A stretch of DNA of 64,000 bases from Favolaschia claudopus (GCA_037176885.1 JAWWNJ010000020.1:1178001-1242000); one strand, 5' to 3'; positions 1 through 11,520 are shown, counted from the first letter of the stretch. Numbers and translations: made by a program. The notes: generated from the letters alone by a model not told the origin.

Positions 1-247
1 GTTACAGTACTCAAAGTATGTAAATTGACTATATTACTGTATTAGGAACACAACCAGTACTGGTGACCAGAACCATGTACCGTGTTCGAGGCAACTTGAA
101 CTCCATGAACTTCACGAGGTTTACGGGTGAATTTCCAAGAGTTGCCAGGAAGCGAGGAATGAACTTTCTGAGCAGTTTTCACACATATGCATTCATTCGA
201 TTTTCGAGTGAAATTCACGCACTTCCTATTGCGGACTCTAATTATGT

Positions 248-359
248 GAATCGGGTACGTGAAGTCACAACCCCATGAATCTGAATTCACTAGATAAACC
301 CGTGAATTGTGGAATTCATGGTCCGGCTATGGGAAATTCATGGGGTTCTGCGACCACAG
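248..359 (-). repeat. GAATTC-rich dispersed repeat, copy A
   Basis: Read on the minus strand, this stretch matches 37184-37295 read on the plus strand over about 110 bp with scattered mismatches. Shared blocks include CATGAATTCCAC and GTGAATTCAGATTCA and a terminal TACCCG. Several nested GTGAATTC palindromes lie here and upstream (60-240). It abuts the end of the Helitron fragment, so it probably truncated it. Family unknown. Confidence 0.75.
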
Positions 360-1292
360 TGAAGGGCGGAATTATACTGAGTGATGTGGTTTCGAAACTC
401 TAGAGCCTGTGCATCAGAGCCCACAAGAAGGCGTCGAAGAGGCTCTGGGGGTTCATTGAGGCGCTCAAGAGAAACCTTGCCATGATCACAGCAAATACCA
501 AATGACGGTGAGCCGACAGTCGATGAGCAGGCAACACGTTCGTTGTCCCAGAGAAGAGCGTCGCAAGATGTACACAGCAGATTCATTGGTCCCAAGTCAT
601 GTCGAGCGGAGGGGTCCTCGAACACACGCCGCCCAACGGGGAAGGACGACGTGCCCCGCGCGCGCGAAACTGAGTTGCAGGACCTAGAACACTGTAAGAC
701 ACGGCAGCGCGCATTCAAATAAACACATACCATTGTTTGAACGGCGTCGATTGGGGCAAGCATTAGTTTCAGTACCTCGGGAAGAGCGGGATTGAGTCGT
801 GCGCTGCCGAGGTTGTTGAGTGGCGGGAGGTGTGGGGAGGGCATAATTATTGAGGGTCTAAACCGGCTTAGAGGGTATTAAACAGAAAGTCATGTGCATT
901 CTTTTACCTGGAGCACCCGAGACGCGTTTGATTGCGAATGGTTTTGAGTATGGGAGGTTCTACAGTAGATCAGAAACATAGATTAGTATTGAAAAAAACA
1001 GCAACGCACCGTTATCAATATCCATCTGATATTCCTTCGCTCTGCGCTCGTTGAGACGTCTCGCTTGCTGACCTCGAACGCGGGAAGCATTCGGCGGAGG
1101 ACGTGGAAGAGCATTTTCTCCTCGTTCTTGACGTTCGCGTTCTCTACGGCGCCGTTGAGCAGCGGATCGCGCGCTAGAAGCCGAAGGAGCTGCTGTGGAT
1201 TTTTCACTGTTACCACCGAGACAACCAGTGTTTGGATTGGGAACACGACGGCGGTGCGGGTTCCCTTCTGCGCTGATGCGTATGTCTCTCAA
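338..1292 (-). pseudogene. Helitron replication protein, N-terminal fragment (spliced)
   Basis: The C-proximal part (about 350-640, minus) has the zinc-ribbon-like start of basidiomycete Helitron proteins: LGPMNLLCTSCDALLW, a CCDHGKVSL block, then PPEPLRRLL and FRNHITQYNSAL. Family members place this just before the Helitron replication initiator domain, which is absent here because the frame stops at 338-340 next to a repeat. Upstream on the same strand is an Arg/Glu-rich segment (RRRRERERQ, about 1050-1200) like the basic N-terminus of these proteins. GT...AG junctions with introns near 960-1010, 855-905 and 680-730 would connect the pieces. I see no Rep HUH motif or helicase. A truncated copy; family call fairly secure, exon borders approximate. 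Confidence 0.75.
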
Positions 1293-1349
1293 AACTTGGC
1301 GCTCAGCTTGATGATGTCGGCGAGGGGTAGAAGGAGGAGTTAGGAGATT

Positions 1350-3100
1350 CCTAGTTTAGCAGTGAGCACAGATAATACAGAGCGCGAAGGACACACATCA
1401 AGCTTGAGGTAGATTGGGGGACGAAATTTTGCACGAAGTTGGTTCGGATTTTCACACAAGGTAGAGGTTAGAACGTAACGATATATTCATCTTCTAGTCT
1501 ACGGAGCGGCGACGGCGTCAAACGTGTTGAGCTGAGCGGACGGCGGTGGAGTGTGGAGTGTGGAGCAAGAGTTGGTGGCGGTGTCAGTGGCAGTCACGGA
1601 TGCCAGATGTTTGGCGGCGACCTCCGGCCAGCAAAATCATCTCAACAGTACGCTCCACTCTGGCAGTTAACCAGGACACCCACGGGGTTTCTTATATAGA
1701 TTTCATGATCTTTGCATGCCGCCTAGGAAGAGATCTCCGACCCCACTCTGCGTTTTTAGAAAGGTTTCCAGTGCGTCATCGACTTTCTTTTGGATCGTCT
1801 AAAGCAGAGCAAGGCAATCGGCGGAGTACGATGGGATTGGTGGGAGGTTGTGCAGGAGGGAGGGTATACGCGGGCGGTTGCGTTTCGAGAGGTATGTCGC
1901 CACCGTTCCTCAGCGGTATCGCTCAGTAGAAGTTACGGTGAGGTGGATATGTACTCCCAATGTTCGTCTGTAGTGCTATTTCAAGCGAGCTTGGCCTCCC
2001 AAATATGTATATTTGAGGGACGGAGCTCCGAAGGCATGCAGCCGAACTATCAGCGCTTCCTCGTACTCGGTACTCATTCCACACTAACCAATCCGCCTCA
2101 ACGTCCACAATCCTTCCGATCTCCGCAGTGCGTTGCCAGATTACTGAGGTTTCTTTCTCTTCAATGGCGGCCGCGCCCGACGGCGCTCCAACCGCACCCG
2201 TATCTCAGTCCCATCATGTGGATGAGCGTCAGGATGGGTCAGTGCGGCCTGTGGAACATTACATGCCGCCTATGAAGAGATGTCCCCATAGTCTCAGCAG
2301 TTTGGCGAGGCGCCAAAGTGCGTCATCAACTGTATAGGCAACGAGGTCTGCCTCCTTGAATTCTCTCCAAACCAAATCCTTCACTAATAATCCTCCCCGA
2401 CCAACTTCCGGCCCCCCATATCAACGATCTCCACGGCAAAACAGTACCAGCAGCTGCGGCGATGGGGTTCGCTGTTTGCGTCGAAGGCGTCGTCCAGTTC
2501 ACGCGCGAAAGATGTCCGGTGCGCAATCGCCAGCGGCCGCAAATGAAGAGGGCTAGCCCTCAAATCCAGCAACAAAAAGTGCAAACGAAAGAAACCCCGC
2601 GACGAAGCTTCCTCTCAAAGGAAGACACCAGTATCATGGAGCGAAGCAAAAGGCCACAGGCCTCAGAGACAGAATGTCGGCGTGCAGCGAGTGAACTGCG
2701 GGAAGGATGGTTGAGGAGAGAATGAGGGCAGGATCAAGGTGAGCTGAAGAGGCATGCAGCTGAAAAGCGCTTCCTCCAGCACCACCGAATGCGACGATCC
2801 TCCGATATCGATGATCCGGAGAAGAGGTCTTGAGGAGTGAGGATGCCAGTCCCCCAACGAAGGTCTTCAAGACCGAGACATCAAGACAGCCTTGCTGCTT
2901 CATAAACATGCGCTAGCGCGTTAATTCGATACGCGCTGCGCGAGGATGCTTGATCCAAACAAACGAAATTGATAGAATAGCCGGACGCGCGCAGCGCACA
3001 GGTCTTCCCCGCCAGGAATGTCTTGAAGGAGAGTAGGAGAGGGAGCGGGAAATACCCAGCGCGACGGCGCTCAGTATTGTGCGAATCTCCAACTCAGATG
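1350..3100. other. No supported gene; diffuse repeats
   Basis: I see no convincing coding sequence. Two segments about 550 bp apart (1714-1780 and 2262-2328) share CATGCCGCCTA.GAAGAGAT near the start and AGTGCGTCATC.AC about 60 bp later, so an old direct duplication is likely. Short open frames on both strands have no recognisable motif. Confidence 0.4.
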
Positions 3101-3104
3101 AATT

Positions 3105-3507
3105 ATGGGGACTGGCAAATCACACCAAACAAATGTCTGTTTGGACTTTGTTTGTTCGGAGTCGGTCCTGCCCCCCGCCCTCTACAGTGACGCTAAAAAT
3201 CTGAAACAAATTGCAAATGAGTCCTGAGCCGAATCCTGAGGGAATGTCCCGCGCCGATTTCCCAAATTTTCCCCAAGAAGAGCGGAACATTAACGCACAA
3301 ATGGCTGTGAAATGGCTTTGCACGGAGAAAATAATCATTTGCGGAACAGCAAGGGCCAAAATAAAAAATGTGGCCGGGACATTCCCTGTAGATTACAAAT
3401 ACTAAGAGATCCTATACTCAAGTTGTATTGAAAATGTCGACAGTTGAGGCTGCAGAAGGGACTGATGAGGGGCAGACATTTGATCACAGCCACTTGCCAG
3501 TCCCCAT
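3105..3507. mobile_element. Fold-back MITE
   Basis: Termini ATGGGGACTGGCAA and TTGCCAGTCCCCAT are perfect inverted repeats. Similarity continues inward to a shared CAAATGTCTG. A second inverted pair, GGAATGTCCCGCGCC and GGCCGGGACATTCC, lies inside. No coding capacity. Superfamily undetermined because no target duplication is clear. Confidence 0.7.
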
Positions 3508-3919
3508 GAATTAGAAGGAAAGTGTAGAAAGACAGACGGAAACTGTCCGCAACCAAGGCGGCAGCAGCGCGAACAGAGTTCGTCCCATTGGAAGAGAGCT
3601 CGAAGAGGAAGTGGGAGAGTAAGAGGGATTTTGCTCAATTCACACTACAAGGTATGGAAGGGAGGGGTTTGACTGAAGTCCGCCGAAAAAGGCAATATCA
3701 TGTGATGTTCGTCGAGGGTGGATGGCGTCTACCTTATCAGCCGTGTAAGTAAGTAAATAATATATACCCGTCACACGTTGAAGAGGGACGGCCGAGTTGA
3801 ATCGTCGAAAAAATGCCCTAATATTTGGCACCCCGGGGTGGTGAAGTACCCGGGAGTATCTCGGGGTATGTAGGTGTGTTGCAAACTATGTACGAGTAGA
3901 AACGAAAGTCTGAAAATAC

Positions 3920-4356
3920 GCACTAAGATAGGCCGCATCCAGCTCCTGTCACAATGTCACATTTTCGACCATCTCCCTCATATCTCGACAACGGAGATGA
4001 AAATAGAGAATCTGTTCCGTGAATCGACGGATAGGTACTCTGGCTGGGTTCTCACCAATTCTCAAGGTAATTAAGTTGATATTGAAGGAGGAGATACAAT
4101 TTTGATGGTGAATGTCGTGAAACTACAATTTTGTGAGCGGCCAGACTAAAATTCTATCTCCTGCTTCAATACTGCCTCAATCCCCTTGCAATTCTGGGAG
4201 TACCTAGCCAGAATATCTCTCCGTCGATTTACGGGACAGATTTTCTATTTTCGTCTCCGTTGTCGAGATATAAGCAAAGTGGTCGAAAACTAGGCTGTTG
4301 TGACCCATCACAGTCACAGCTAGCTGTTTATGGATGCGGCCTATCTTATCTAGAGT
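3920..4356. mobile_element. Long fold-back element (arms about 150 bp)
   Basis: The left arm beginning GATAGGCCGCATCCA is repeated in inverse orientation at the right end (TGGATGCGGCCTATC). The arms stay alignable for about 150 bp, including TATCTCGACAACGGAGA against its complement and ATCGACGGA.AG. Arm identity is roughly 80 percent by eye, with an unpaired centre near 4080-4190. No open reading frame of note. Confidence 0.8.
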
Positions 4357-4686
4357 GGGTTTTGGGGCGCGCCAAATCAGTGAATTTCAGGCCCGGCCAC
4401 GGCCCGCCATCATTCTTTCCTCTTTCTTCCTTTTCCTCTCACGGACCTTTTACGCGGTCACGTTCGTGTAAACCTGTCCTTTTCGACGCGTGGCCAACGC
4501 TTGGCATCAAGATCGGTCTTGAAATGTGAGTCGAGCCCTGTTTTGGTGAGTCACTTTGCGTTTTGATGTGCTCGAAACAAGTCAGTAATGTGTCTAGTCA
4601 TCTCTTCGGCACTGCAAACACTGTTATTGAGTCATGAACGGCCTTACTTAAAAGGCCTGATTCCTCTTATCTATTAGAATCCTCCC

Positions 4687-6264
4687 ATGTCTATCACTGT
4701 CAACGGGTGTCCTCCTCTCTCCGTGACCTGCATTTCCGCACCTGCCACCACCTTCTCGTCTCGATTTTTAAATCAAATATTCTCCGGTGCAGCGCCTCCT
4801 TCTTGTATTCCCGTTACTCTGTATACCCAGGAACATGGATTTTTCACTGTGGTTGTCCGTCCCGTTGTGGGAGCATCACCCTCAGACCTTTGTCTCGGAC
4901 TCGACTGGAGCGCTTCTATGCGCGAACTGTTGGTCGGATCCGGATGGGTCTTGCCTTCTGGATTCGATCCCGTTCGATTCTTCTTACCGACATGTGGGTT
5001 TTTCTCATTCTCTAGAGCCTTTCGTGTTTATCGTGCGTAGTAGTTGGGGCGTCGAGCGTTTCCGGTGATTCTTCCGGGGAACATTCTCGGACGCTTTCCT
5101 CCGTCGGTAACAGTGCCGGTGGTGCTGCTCTTTTCATTACCAGTGCCGGTGGTGCTGCAGTTTGTTCTTCCAGTGCCGGTGGCGCTGTGTCTTCTTCGAA
5201 CGCCGTTGGCGTTTCCACTTCGCGTGCAGTTGGTATGGATGCCTCTGTTGAGCCCCTTTCAGGATTTGCATTATTGCGGTCGACTTTGTCGGCGTCCGAT
5301 TTGTCGTATAGCTTGTTCTTGAATGCAGAGGAATTGTTTCTGCGGCGCTTGCTAGATTCGCATGGCATAGAATGTAGCTTGCTTCGCACCATTGAACAAT
5401 ATCAGTCAGCTATTTTAACCCATTTGTCTCCGGGCATGTGTGCCGGAAAGTCCATGTCGTGTCATCTGGCTGTTCTTCGATCGCCTGTGATTTTTGAAAC
5501 CCCATCCGAGCAAGCCTACTTCGTATTCAGTACTTTGCTTTCTGGCGTACGATATTTCAGTTTTGTCTAAGTGTGCCGCTTCTATTGGGTTTGATTCGTC
5601 ACAATATGCTTATGCTAATGACGACGGGCTTGTTGAGACAGTCAGAAATTTGATTTCGCAGAAGCGGCAGGAGTTGGTAACCAGTTTCTCTGAACAACAT
5701 CCAACTCAGTATTTCTTTCAAAATGTAGAGTATATGACTCTACCCATGCTCGTTTCATTCGCAAGTTTACATCGCTTATCGTTCCATAATGCGACTCAGG
5801 AAGGTATACTACGTCAGGCATTGATTAACCATATGTCCTCTGGTGCGTGCGCAATTCAATCGCATCCCAATCATTCCATTGCTTGTGCATCAGCGTTCGA
5901 CCAACTCTTCCCTACTAATCAACCTGTATTTTGCTCCGCCGAAGAATCACAAAATGCCATGCAGGTGCGGATATTAACTTATCTCTTGCCTCGATTAACC
6001 AAGAAATTATGCAGGCGCATTCTCACTATTCATGGAGTTGAATGGAGCAACGCTCAAGGTATTGCTAGTTTGCGCGCTGCCGTACGCAAGTATATTCAGA
6101 AGCTGACCAAAGGCAAAGAAGTGTCGTCTGATCGTTCAGAAATTAATCGTACAGCCCGACAGCATGAGGTTGATGCCCGCGCCGAAGCAAAAATTCAAGC
6201 TAAGAAAAAGTTGAAATCAGAATGGCCGAGAGTCGCTTCGCGCTGTGCAGAGGGAAGGTTTTGA
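4687..6264 (+). pseudogene. Helitron-associated (DUF6570-type) protein, N-terminal part, frameshifted
   Basis: The reading frame changes at least twice (about 5040 and 5570) but one long protein can be followed. First comes a segment with the LCLGLDW motif. Next is a Gly/Ala/Ser-rich stretch encoded by three imperfect repeats of about 27 bp (5110-5195, core AGTGCCGGTGGTGCTG). Then come three related helical units, each ending in a basic hydrophobic helix: around 5350-5460 (HGIECSLL...HLSPGMCA), 5750-5860 (LHRLSFHN...NHMSSGACA) and 6020-6110 (HGVEWSNA...YIQKLTKGKE). A lysine-rich tail follows and the frame ends at 6264. This order is that of the protein upstream of DUF6570 in basidiomycete Helitrons; the downstream domains are missing. 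The family comparison is from memory. Confidence 0.6.
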
Positions 6265-7520
6265 AATTCATGGTGTTGTTCAGCACCTTGTGTTAGATAT
6301 TTCGTCGTCATTTGTGTTGAATTTCATGATCTTTTGTCGGATTTCATGACAAAACGTTATGATCCGGGGTCCTGAAATTCCTAACGACTGTGGGCCCGTT
6401 CCTAACGTTTTTTCATGACATTTTGTCATGATGTGGTAGGGTGTTTGGTCGAGTAGATAGTCATGTGATGTAGACAGCGTGAGGATCTATTCCCTTTGCC
6501 TCTTGCCATCCTCGTCCGCGTCCAGCTACCTGCGGAGGGCCATCCCTAGCGACCCCGGGACCCCACCACAATGATCTTCGCAATGATTCGTCCGGAAGTA
6601 CCACCAAGTTATGTAGCCAGCTATCCCGACGCCTTACTCCTTATAAAAGAAACTCCATGGAAGAGGTATAAAACAGGATATATTTCAAGTACCGGACAAT
6701 TCAGTTGCAGTACTACTAGTATAATGATATTCTGACCTTCAAAATCTCGCCACCATCACGATCAGCCGTACTTTAACAGCTTGCGTGGCTCGGAAGCACA
6801 CTACGGAGAATGAAAAAAGGGTAGAAAAGGGAAGCAACTCACCGGGTTAGACAGATCGCTGAATGCTCTGTCGTCATCAAAGAGCTAAATTGTCAGGGAA
6901 AGAGCACATTAATGAGCTGCAATGCACTCTCGCAGTATCACTCACAATGATACCCTGCCCAATCACTTCATCGAGAGTCTTGCGCACCGCAGAGAGATCT
7001 AGCTCGATATGGCGGTGTGGATTGATCCTAGAGGGCGGTGACGTAGGGAAGGAGGCGTGGTGGTTGTGAGAGTCCGTTACAGCAGAGTGTTGGCGAGAGT
7101 GACGGCGGCGGCGGCGCTCTACGATGGTGACTTGGAGGGAGGTCATGGTGGGGGGAGACAAGAGGCGTCGTGAGCGGCCACAGCATTATGTGTGCTGCGG
7201 ATGTGGAGCAATGCTCTAAGTGACGTCATTAACTCGGCAGCTCGGCCGCAGGACTTTAATGGGCTTTTCGGAAATTCGTGATATTTTGTCGTGAATGCAG
7301 GTTCAAGATTTTATGTCACTTTTTGAAACAGAATTATATGCATTATCCTGTAATGTGGTCCCACAAGTGAATATGAGTGTGGTATCACAACCTTGTAACT
7401 TTTAGAAGTTTTGGAGCATCATGAAACCAGTCTTGAAATTCTTGACTTGTATTCTAACGAAACGTCAGGAATCTTGAATTTCAAGACGATGATCTTGAAT
7501 TTCATGACAAATACTTCTCA
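6265..7520. repeat. ATTTCATGA-rich repeat region, no gene
   Basis: Two clusters (6265-6440 and 7260-7510) contain many direct and inverted copies of GAATTTCATGA or ATTTCATGACA. The first begins exactly where the Helitron-type frame stops, suggesting insertion there. Between them I see no supported gene. Confidence 0.5.
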
Positions 7521-7920
7521 CAGTGTTATGCCCTTCAAGTTTGAACACATGAGAGACTCAGGTCAAGTACAATACCATTGCTAGCGTGAAGTTGTGGGGG
7601 CAGACGGCGAGCAGCATGTGCATTGTGTGACGAAGCTGAAGGGACTCGAGGCTCGTCTGCTCTCGTCTGCTGCCACGGGTGTGGAACCTCTGATGGGAAA
7701 TGCAAACTCCGGTCAGTATCTGGAGAATTGATGTCAATATACCGGCCGCCAGAGAGGCCGTATACAGTGGCTGCAGAAAACAATGCAACAAGGTGTTTCG
7801 AGTCATTGACGTGGTCTCTGGGCTCAAACACAAAGTGCAGGACATGAAATCTGAGTGAAATGAAAATTTTTGAGCCAACGACCCATATATGGTAATCGAG
7901 CCACAGTCACTTTTTCTCAT

Positions 7921-7997
7921 GTTTTTTTTTTATTTTTATTTTTATTTTTATTTTTATTTTTATTTTTATTTTTATTTTTATTTTTTTATTTTTTACA
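7921..7997. repeat. (TTTTTA)n microsatellite
   Basis: About twelve tandem copies of a 6-bp T-rich unit, flanked on the right by the hairpin CACCGC...GCGGTG. Confidence 0.95.
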
Positions 7998-8034
7998 CCG
8001 CACTTTTCAGCGGTGAACCCTACGGGAAAATAAG

Positions 8035-8300
8035 CATCATAGGATGAATCATGAAAGTACTCCTAAAAGTACTCCTAAAGACGATCTCAGTCATATCTGA
8101 CTTTACCTAGTTTGCTGCCGATTTGAGCCCGTAATAAGTAGTTGCTGTAAGATGGCCATTTTGGCCTAAAAATGCCAGATTTATTCAAAAAAATGACCAT
8201 CTTCAAACAGCCATTGCGGGCTCAAAACTGTATGAATCTATGTCAAGTACTTAACATATGACTGACGTCATATTTGCGAGTACTTTCGACCTATGAAGGC
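8035..8300. mobile_element. Hairpin MITE
   Basis: Nested inverted repeats: an inner pair of about 40 bp (TTTGAGCCCG...AAGATGGCCATTTT against its complement at 8188-8228), and an outer pair with CATAGG, AAGTACTC and CAGTCATAT in inverse order. No coding capacity. Confidence 0.65.
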
Positions 8301-8504
8301 CGTTTTTCGGTGGGGTGTAGCACGGAGAAGTGCCCTGAAACTAAATCCTTATTACACTCGAATTACTATATATGGTAATGGGGTAAGTTGCGCAGAAAGC
8401 ACTTTGGTTGCGTCAAAAGACGCACTGAATACCTCAGAACCACGTGTTGCAGTATTTTCTGCGGCCACTGTAAATCCCTGTAAATATTTGGGAATAGTCT
8501 AACA

Positions 8505-8674
8505 TACAGTCAAAGCTGTCATAACCCATAGGTGTCGGTGCAGCCTAAAACCTATGGGTTATGGCAGATTTATGGGTTATCCCACTCAAAAGTCGGTCAA
8601 AATCCACCAAAAAAGTCTGGGTTATGGGCGATTATCGGTTATGAGAGCTATGGGTTATGACAGCTTTGACTGTA
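8505..8674. mobile_element. 170-bp TA-flanked MITE (Tc1/mariner/pogo-like), copy 1
   Basis: TA target sites at both ends enclose inverted termini CAGTCAAAGCTGTCATAACC and its complement, followed by repeated ATGGGTTAT units. An element of exactly the same length and plan lies at 40038-40207. TA duplication with CAGT ends is typical of Tc1/mariner-derived MITEs. Here it sits directly after a Helitron helicase C-terminus. Confidence 0.9.
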
Positions 8675-8890
8675 GCAGTATCCGCATTCGCAGGTTTAAA
8701 GAGAGCTTTGATCCGCTGGCTTGAAGTGCAGCGAGAGAGTGCCACATATAATTGTCCGTGTGTGAAGACATCTGTTCGAAGATCTAATCCAACATAGTCA
8801 AGTGATTGCCCCTGTGACTTGTTTATGGTCATAGAAAATGCAAGCCGCAGTGGAAACTGTCTGCGCTTCATCGAAAGGGCAATCTGTTCA
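8675..8890 (-). pseudogene. Helitron Pif1-like helicase, C-terminal fragment
   Basis: The minus-strand frame reads [20 protein letters not shown], then [20 protein letters not shown]. This is the last conserved helicase block of Pif1/RRM3-type Helitron helicases (superfamily 1B motifs V and VI, with TINKSQGQ and [10 protein letters not shown]). The frame then runs into the 170-bp MITE, which supplies the stop. Upstream helicase motifs are absent: the sequence at 8905-9130 is a different repeat with several ATTTTCATGTACC units. It lies on the same strand as the N-terminal fragment at 0.3-1.3 kb but in the wrong order to be one broken copy. Confidence 0.9.
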
Positions 8891-9129
8891 GCCGATCACT
8901 GTGAAGATGCGGGCACATGAATATCATGTACCTTGGTACCCCGATTTTCATGTACCCACACTCTTAAAATCAGTCGTCGTCCCCGGATTTTCATGTACCT
9001 AGCACTCAAATAAAATTATATTCTTTTTTGACGTTTTCATGTGCCATTTTAATGTGCTCAGTACATGAAAATCATTTAAAAGTTCAGAGCACCGTCTCAA
9101 ATCATGGGCATCGTACATTAAAATCGAGG

Positions 9130-9555
9130 GAGGGCGAATTAAATTACATCGACACACCAATGACGCCCGCTCCTGGCCATCCGTCTCGTCATACTGTCCT
9201 ATCATCGTGCTGATCTTCGTTGACGGAATCGTTGTAGCTGTCGCGACAAGTGCCTGAGATCACGACAGGCAGTCAGTGCAAGTTTGAAGACCATCCACTT
9301 TGTTGACGTACCACGGTTCCCAAATACAGCCCACCCCTCGCATGCAGACTACCCCGTATCCTCCGCATGTCTAACCAACTTGTGCGGGCGTTGTTGCTGG
9401 CGGGATCTGCTACGTCAGTACTCTAGCAAGAGAGGGAGGATAGAGCGGGGGCGGTGACAGCGACGGCGACAGCGATGGCGATGGCGATGGCGACGACGAG
9501 TTGGCGAGATGGTGGTGGTGGTGGTAGGGCGACAAGAGAGTGTGAGAGCGTCCGC
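9130..9555. other. No supported gene
   Basis: Contains a GGCGAC/GGCGAT trinucleotide-rich stretch (about 9450-9500) that encodes Ser/Pro repeats on the minus strand. It may be decayed sequence of the adjacent retrotransposon. Otherwise nothing recognised. Confidence 0.4.
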
Positions 9556-9955
9556 AGCATATGTGCTGCGGATGGTGCTCGGACGGTGTAGCAGCCAGAT
9601 TTCGTGAGAAGGCACGGCCCACTCGGGGGCCGGTGTATCCAATTGACGCACCATAGGTACAGATATTATGTAGGTGTTATACGAAGGAGGGGTCAGGATA
9701 ATCCTCAAGTAAGAAAGATAACATAGCGGGATTAAGGGAGCTAGTAACACAAGGACCAGAGGTAGGGGCAACTGGGAATGTGATGTGTGTATTAGGACGG
9801 GGAGGGGGAGGATGCATTAGACGGGCAGCGAGATGAGCGGTATGCAAAAGGGGTGATAGAGAGGGTGGGGTGCGAGGAGCCAGTGGACGAAGAGGAACCG
9901 AAGGGTTGGTCGGAGTGGGGCAGAGGCCGGACTCGGTCGGCATGCCCCAAACATC

Positions 9956-10138
9956 CTACCTCCGCTTCTGGGGGCAAGCATGTGCAGGGTGGGCGCCCTG
10001 ACACGCAATGCAGACGTGGCGGCGAGAGAACTTGTCACCCATGCGGCAACCAGCGGCGTCCTGAAACTTGTAGCAAGTCTCGTCAACCTTCGGCCGGGAT
10101 GCAGGGGGGCTGGGTTCGGGCACTTGGAGGAGAATCAC
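9956..10138 (-). pseudogene. CCHC-like zinc module of the retrotransposon
   Basis: The minus frame contains DETCYKFQDAAGCRMGDKF, then RRHVCIACQGAHPAHACP. Spaced Cys and His residues (C, C, H, C, C, H, H, C) match the nucleic-acid-binding module between gag and RT in Ngaro/DIRS-type elements. A stop follows; the RT-like continuation begins in another frame at about 9943. Confidence 0.65.
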
Positions 10139-10539
10139 TGCATTCAGGCCCTCCCTCGCCGGACCTGATGCGCGGACCAGCGAGCCGTTTGCCGAGCCGC
10201 GGCGAGATGCCTCGGCCGAGCTCGCTTAGAGAGGGTACGGCAAGGTATGACGAGGTTCGGGAGAGGCGGCCTCGCTGACCCCCTTGGGAGGTTTTAATTT
10301 TGAGCCATAAATCACAATCTCTGAGTCTTTCTGTGTATCTTTCTCGACTCAAGGCCTTCAGACATCCTTTAAAACCACCAAACAACCAATCCGAGGTTTT
10401 CTGAGCTTTACCTATTCTTAGACCATCTCCCACAGGTGTCAGTGGTGGAGTGTGGGAGAAACACCTGCCAATCACCGATTTCTCGTCACCAAGCCTTCAA
10501 ACTTGCGAAATTTTTTGTCCAAGACCTTCAAGCATCGGC

Positions 10540-11400
10540 TTATAGCAGTTTGAGAGCAAAAACATACACCAATGGTCGTTGAAAAGGTGTGTATTGAGGG
10601 AAATGGCCTCTGAATGCACCGAGGTTCACCGAGGTCTCTCGCCGAACCCCTCGTGCGAGGGACCCCTTGAATGCAGTGAATGGTGGAGGCAGTGGGTAGC
10701 GAACCAGCCTGGTGGAGACGAGGCCCTGATTGGGCGTCACCCAGCGCGTGGGGAGAAAGTTCTCCGCCATGCGCACACGAATAAATTCGTAGTGGTAACG
10801 CAATACTGCGGACCACTCGTACTGTGTGGTGAAATCCATGAGCTGGCTGGTGTAGATAGAAAGCGCGGCAGCAACACCACCATTGGTGGTGTCAATGAGG
10901 GAGCGGATGCCGGTGTAGGTCGACCAGGCATCAAGGAGCGGGGGCAAGGAGGGGAAGGCCTTGACCCATGCGCGGGGAAGGCCCGCATCGAGGGCTTCCT
11001 CTGGTTGTTCCGGGGAGGCAACACCAGAAGTCGGGTGGAAGAGGATGGGCACGGGGGGGCAGCGGCGGCAGCGGCGGCAGCGGCGGCGATGGAGGAGAGC
11101 TTGGGGAGGTCGTCGGCTTCGAAGGTGCCATTTACAATGGCGTCGATGTGCGCCAGCTTGACGCGGCGGGTACCACATCGTGGGGGACCGAAAGGAGGCG
11201 GAAGCGAAATTGTCAAGCTCACCGGCGGCGTTGGTAGTGGGGACCGTAACATTTCCGCTACCGTTCGCGGCGTTTGACGAGGATGACGCGGCGGAGCCGC
11301 CCGAAGGGTTGGCGGAGCTGTCGGCAATGGCCCGTGTCACAATGGCCGTAAGTTCGGCCAGCTGAGCCTCACTGAACGGCGAGGGGTTGTCGTTGGCCAT
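10540..11400 (-). pseudogene. gag-like protein of the Ngaro/DIRS-like element
   Basis: The ATG at 11400 opens MANDNPSPFSEAQLAELTAI, a short helical lead, then Ser/Asn/Gly-rich sequence. The frame shifts near 11200 into KLAHIDAIVNGTFEADDLPK and an alanine tract coded by a GCAGCG microsatellite (about 11055-11095). It shifts back near 10990 into YTGIRSLIDTTNGG and a helical stretch ending MAENFLPTRWVTPNQG. Two switches in about 850 bp show it is no longer translatable as one protein. A pyrimidine-rich stretch precedes the ATG. Sequences 10140-10540 between gag and the zinc module have no clear frame and may hold a small insertion. Confidence 0.6.
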
Positions 11401-11520
11401 TGGGAAAGAAAAAAGAACTAAAAACGAGAGCACGGGCGAAGGAACGCGCCCGGTGATGGTGGTAGAGGGAAAAGACGCGATGAGTCACAGTGATGACTCC
11501 CACGTGCATTCCTCCGAGTG

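Larger units (their letters stand above)
9560..11400 (-). mobile_element. Ngaro/DIRS-like retrotransposon, 5' part, degraded
   Basis: Reading on the minus strand gives, in order: an acidic gag starting at 11400; a C-x-H type zinc module (9956-10138); a Pro-rich linker; and the segment MLSFLLEDYPDPSFV followed by GASIGYTGPRVG. The combination of gag, such a zinc module and an RT lead-in of the form HPD..FV..LL.G...GF.IGY.GP is known from tyrosine-recombinase retrotransposons. The RT catalytic core and the recombinase are not in the window. The body is broken by frameshifts and one in-frame stop after PSFV. Confidence 0.6.

Noticed and set aside
338..844. Whole 168-codon minus frame taken as one gene
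   Set aside because: Only its C-terminal half resembles Helitron sequence; the first half crosses likely introns, so it was treated as part of a spliced fragment.
338..8890. One Helitron split by insertions (N-terminus at 0.3-1.3 kb, helicase at 8.7-8.9 kb)
   Set aside because: Both are on the minus strand, but the helicase end would have to lie at lower coordinates than the N-terminus; the order is reversed.
9410..9772. His/Ser/Pro-rich minus frames
   Set aside because: Products of a trinucleotide microsatellite, not a protein family.
10579..11277. Long plus-strand frame in the retrotransposon region
   Set aside because: It is the shadow of the minus-strand gag; its composition (Gly/Arg/Ala-rich from the GCAGCG tract) shows no motif.
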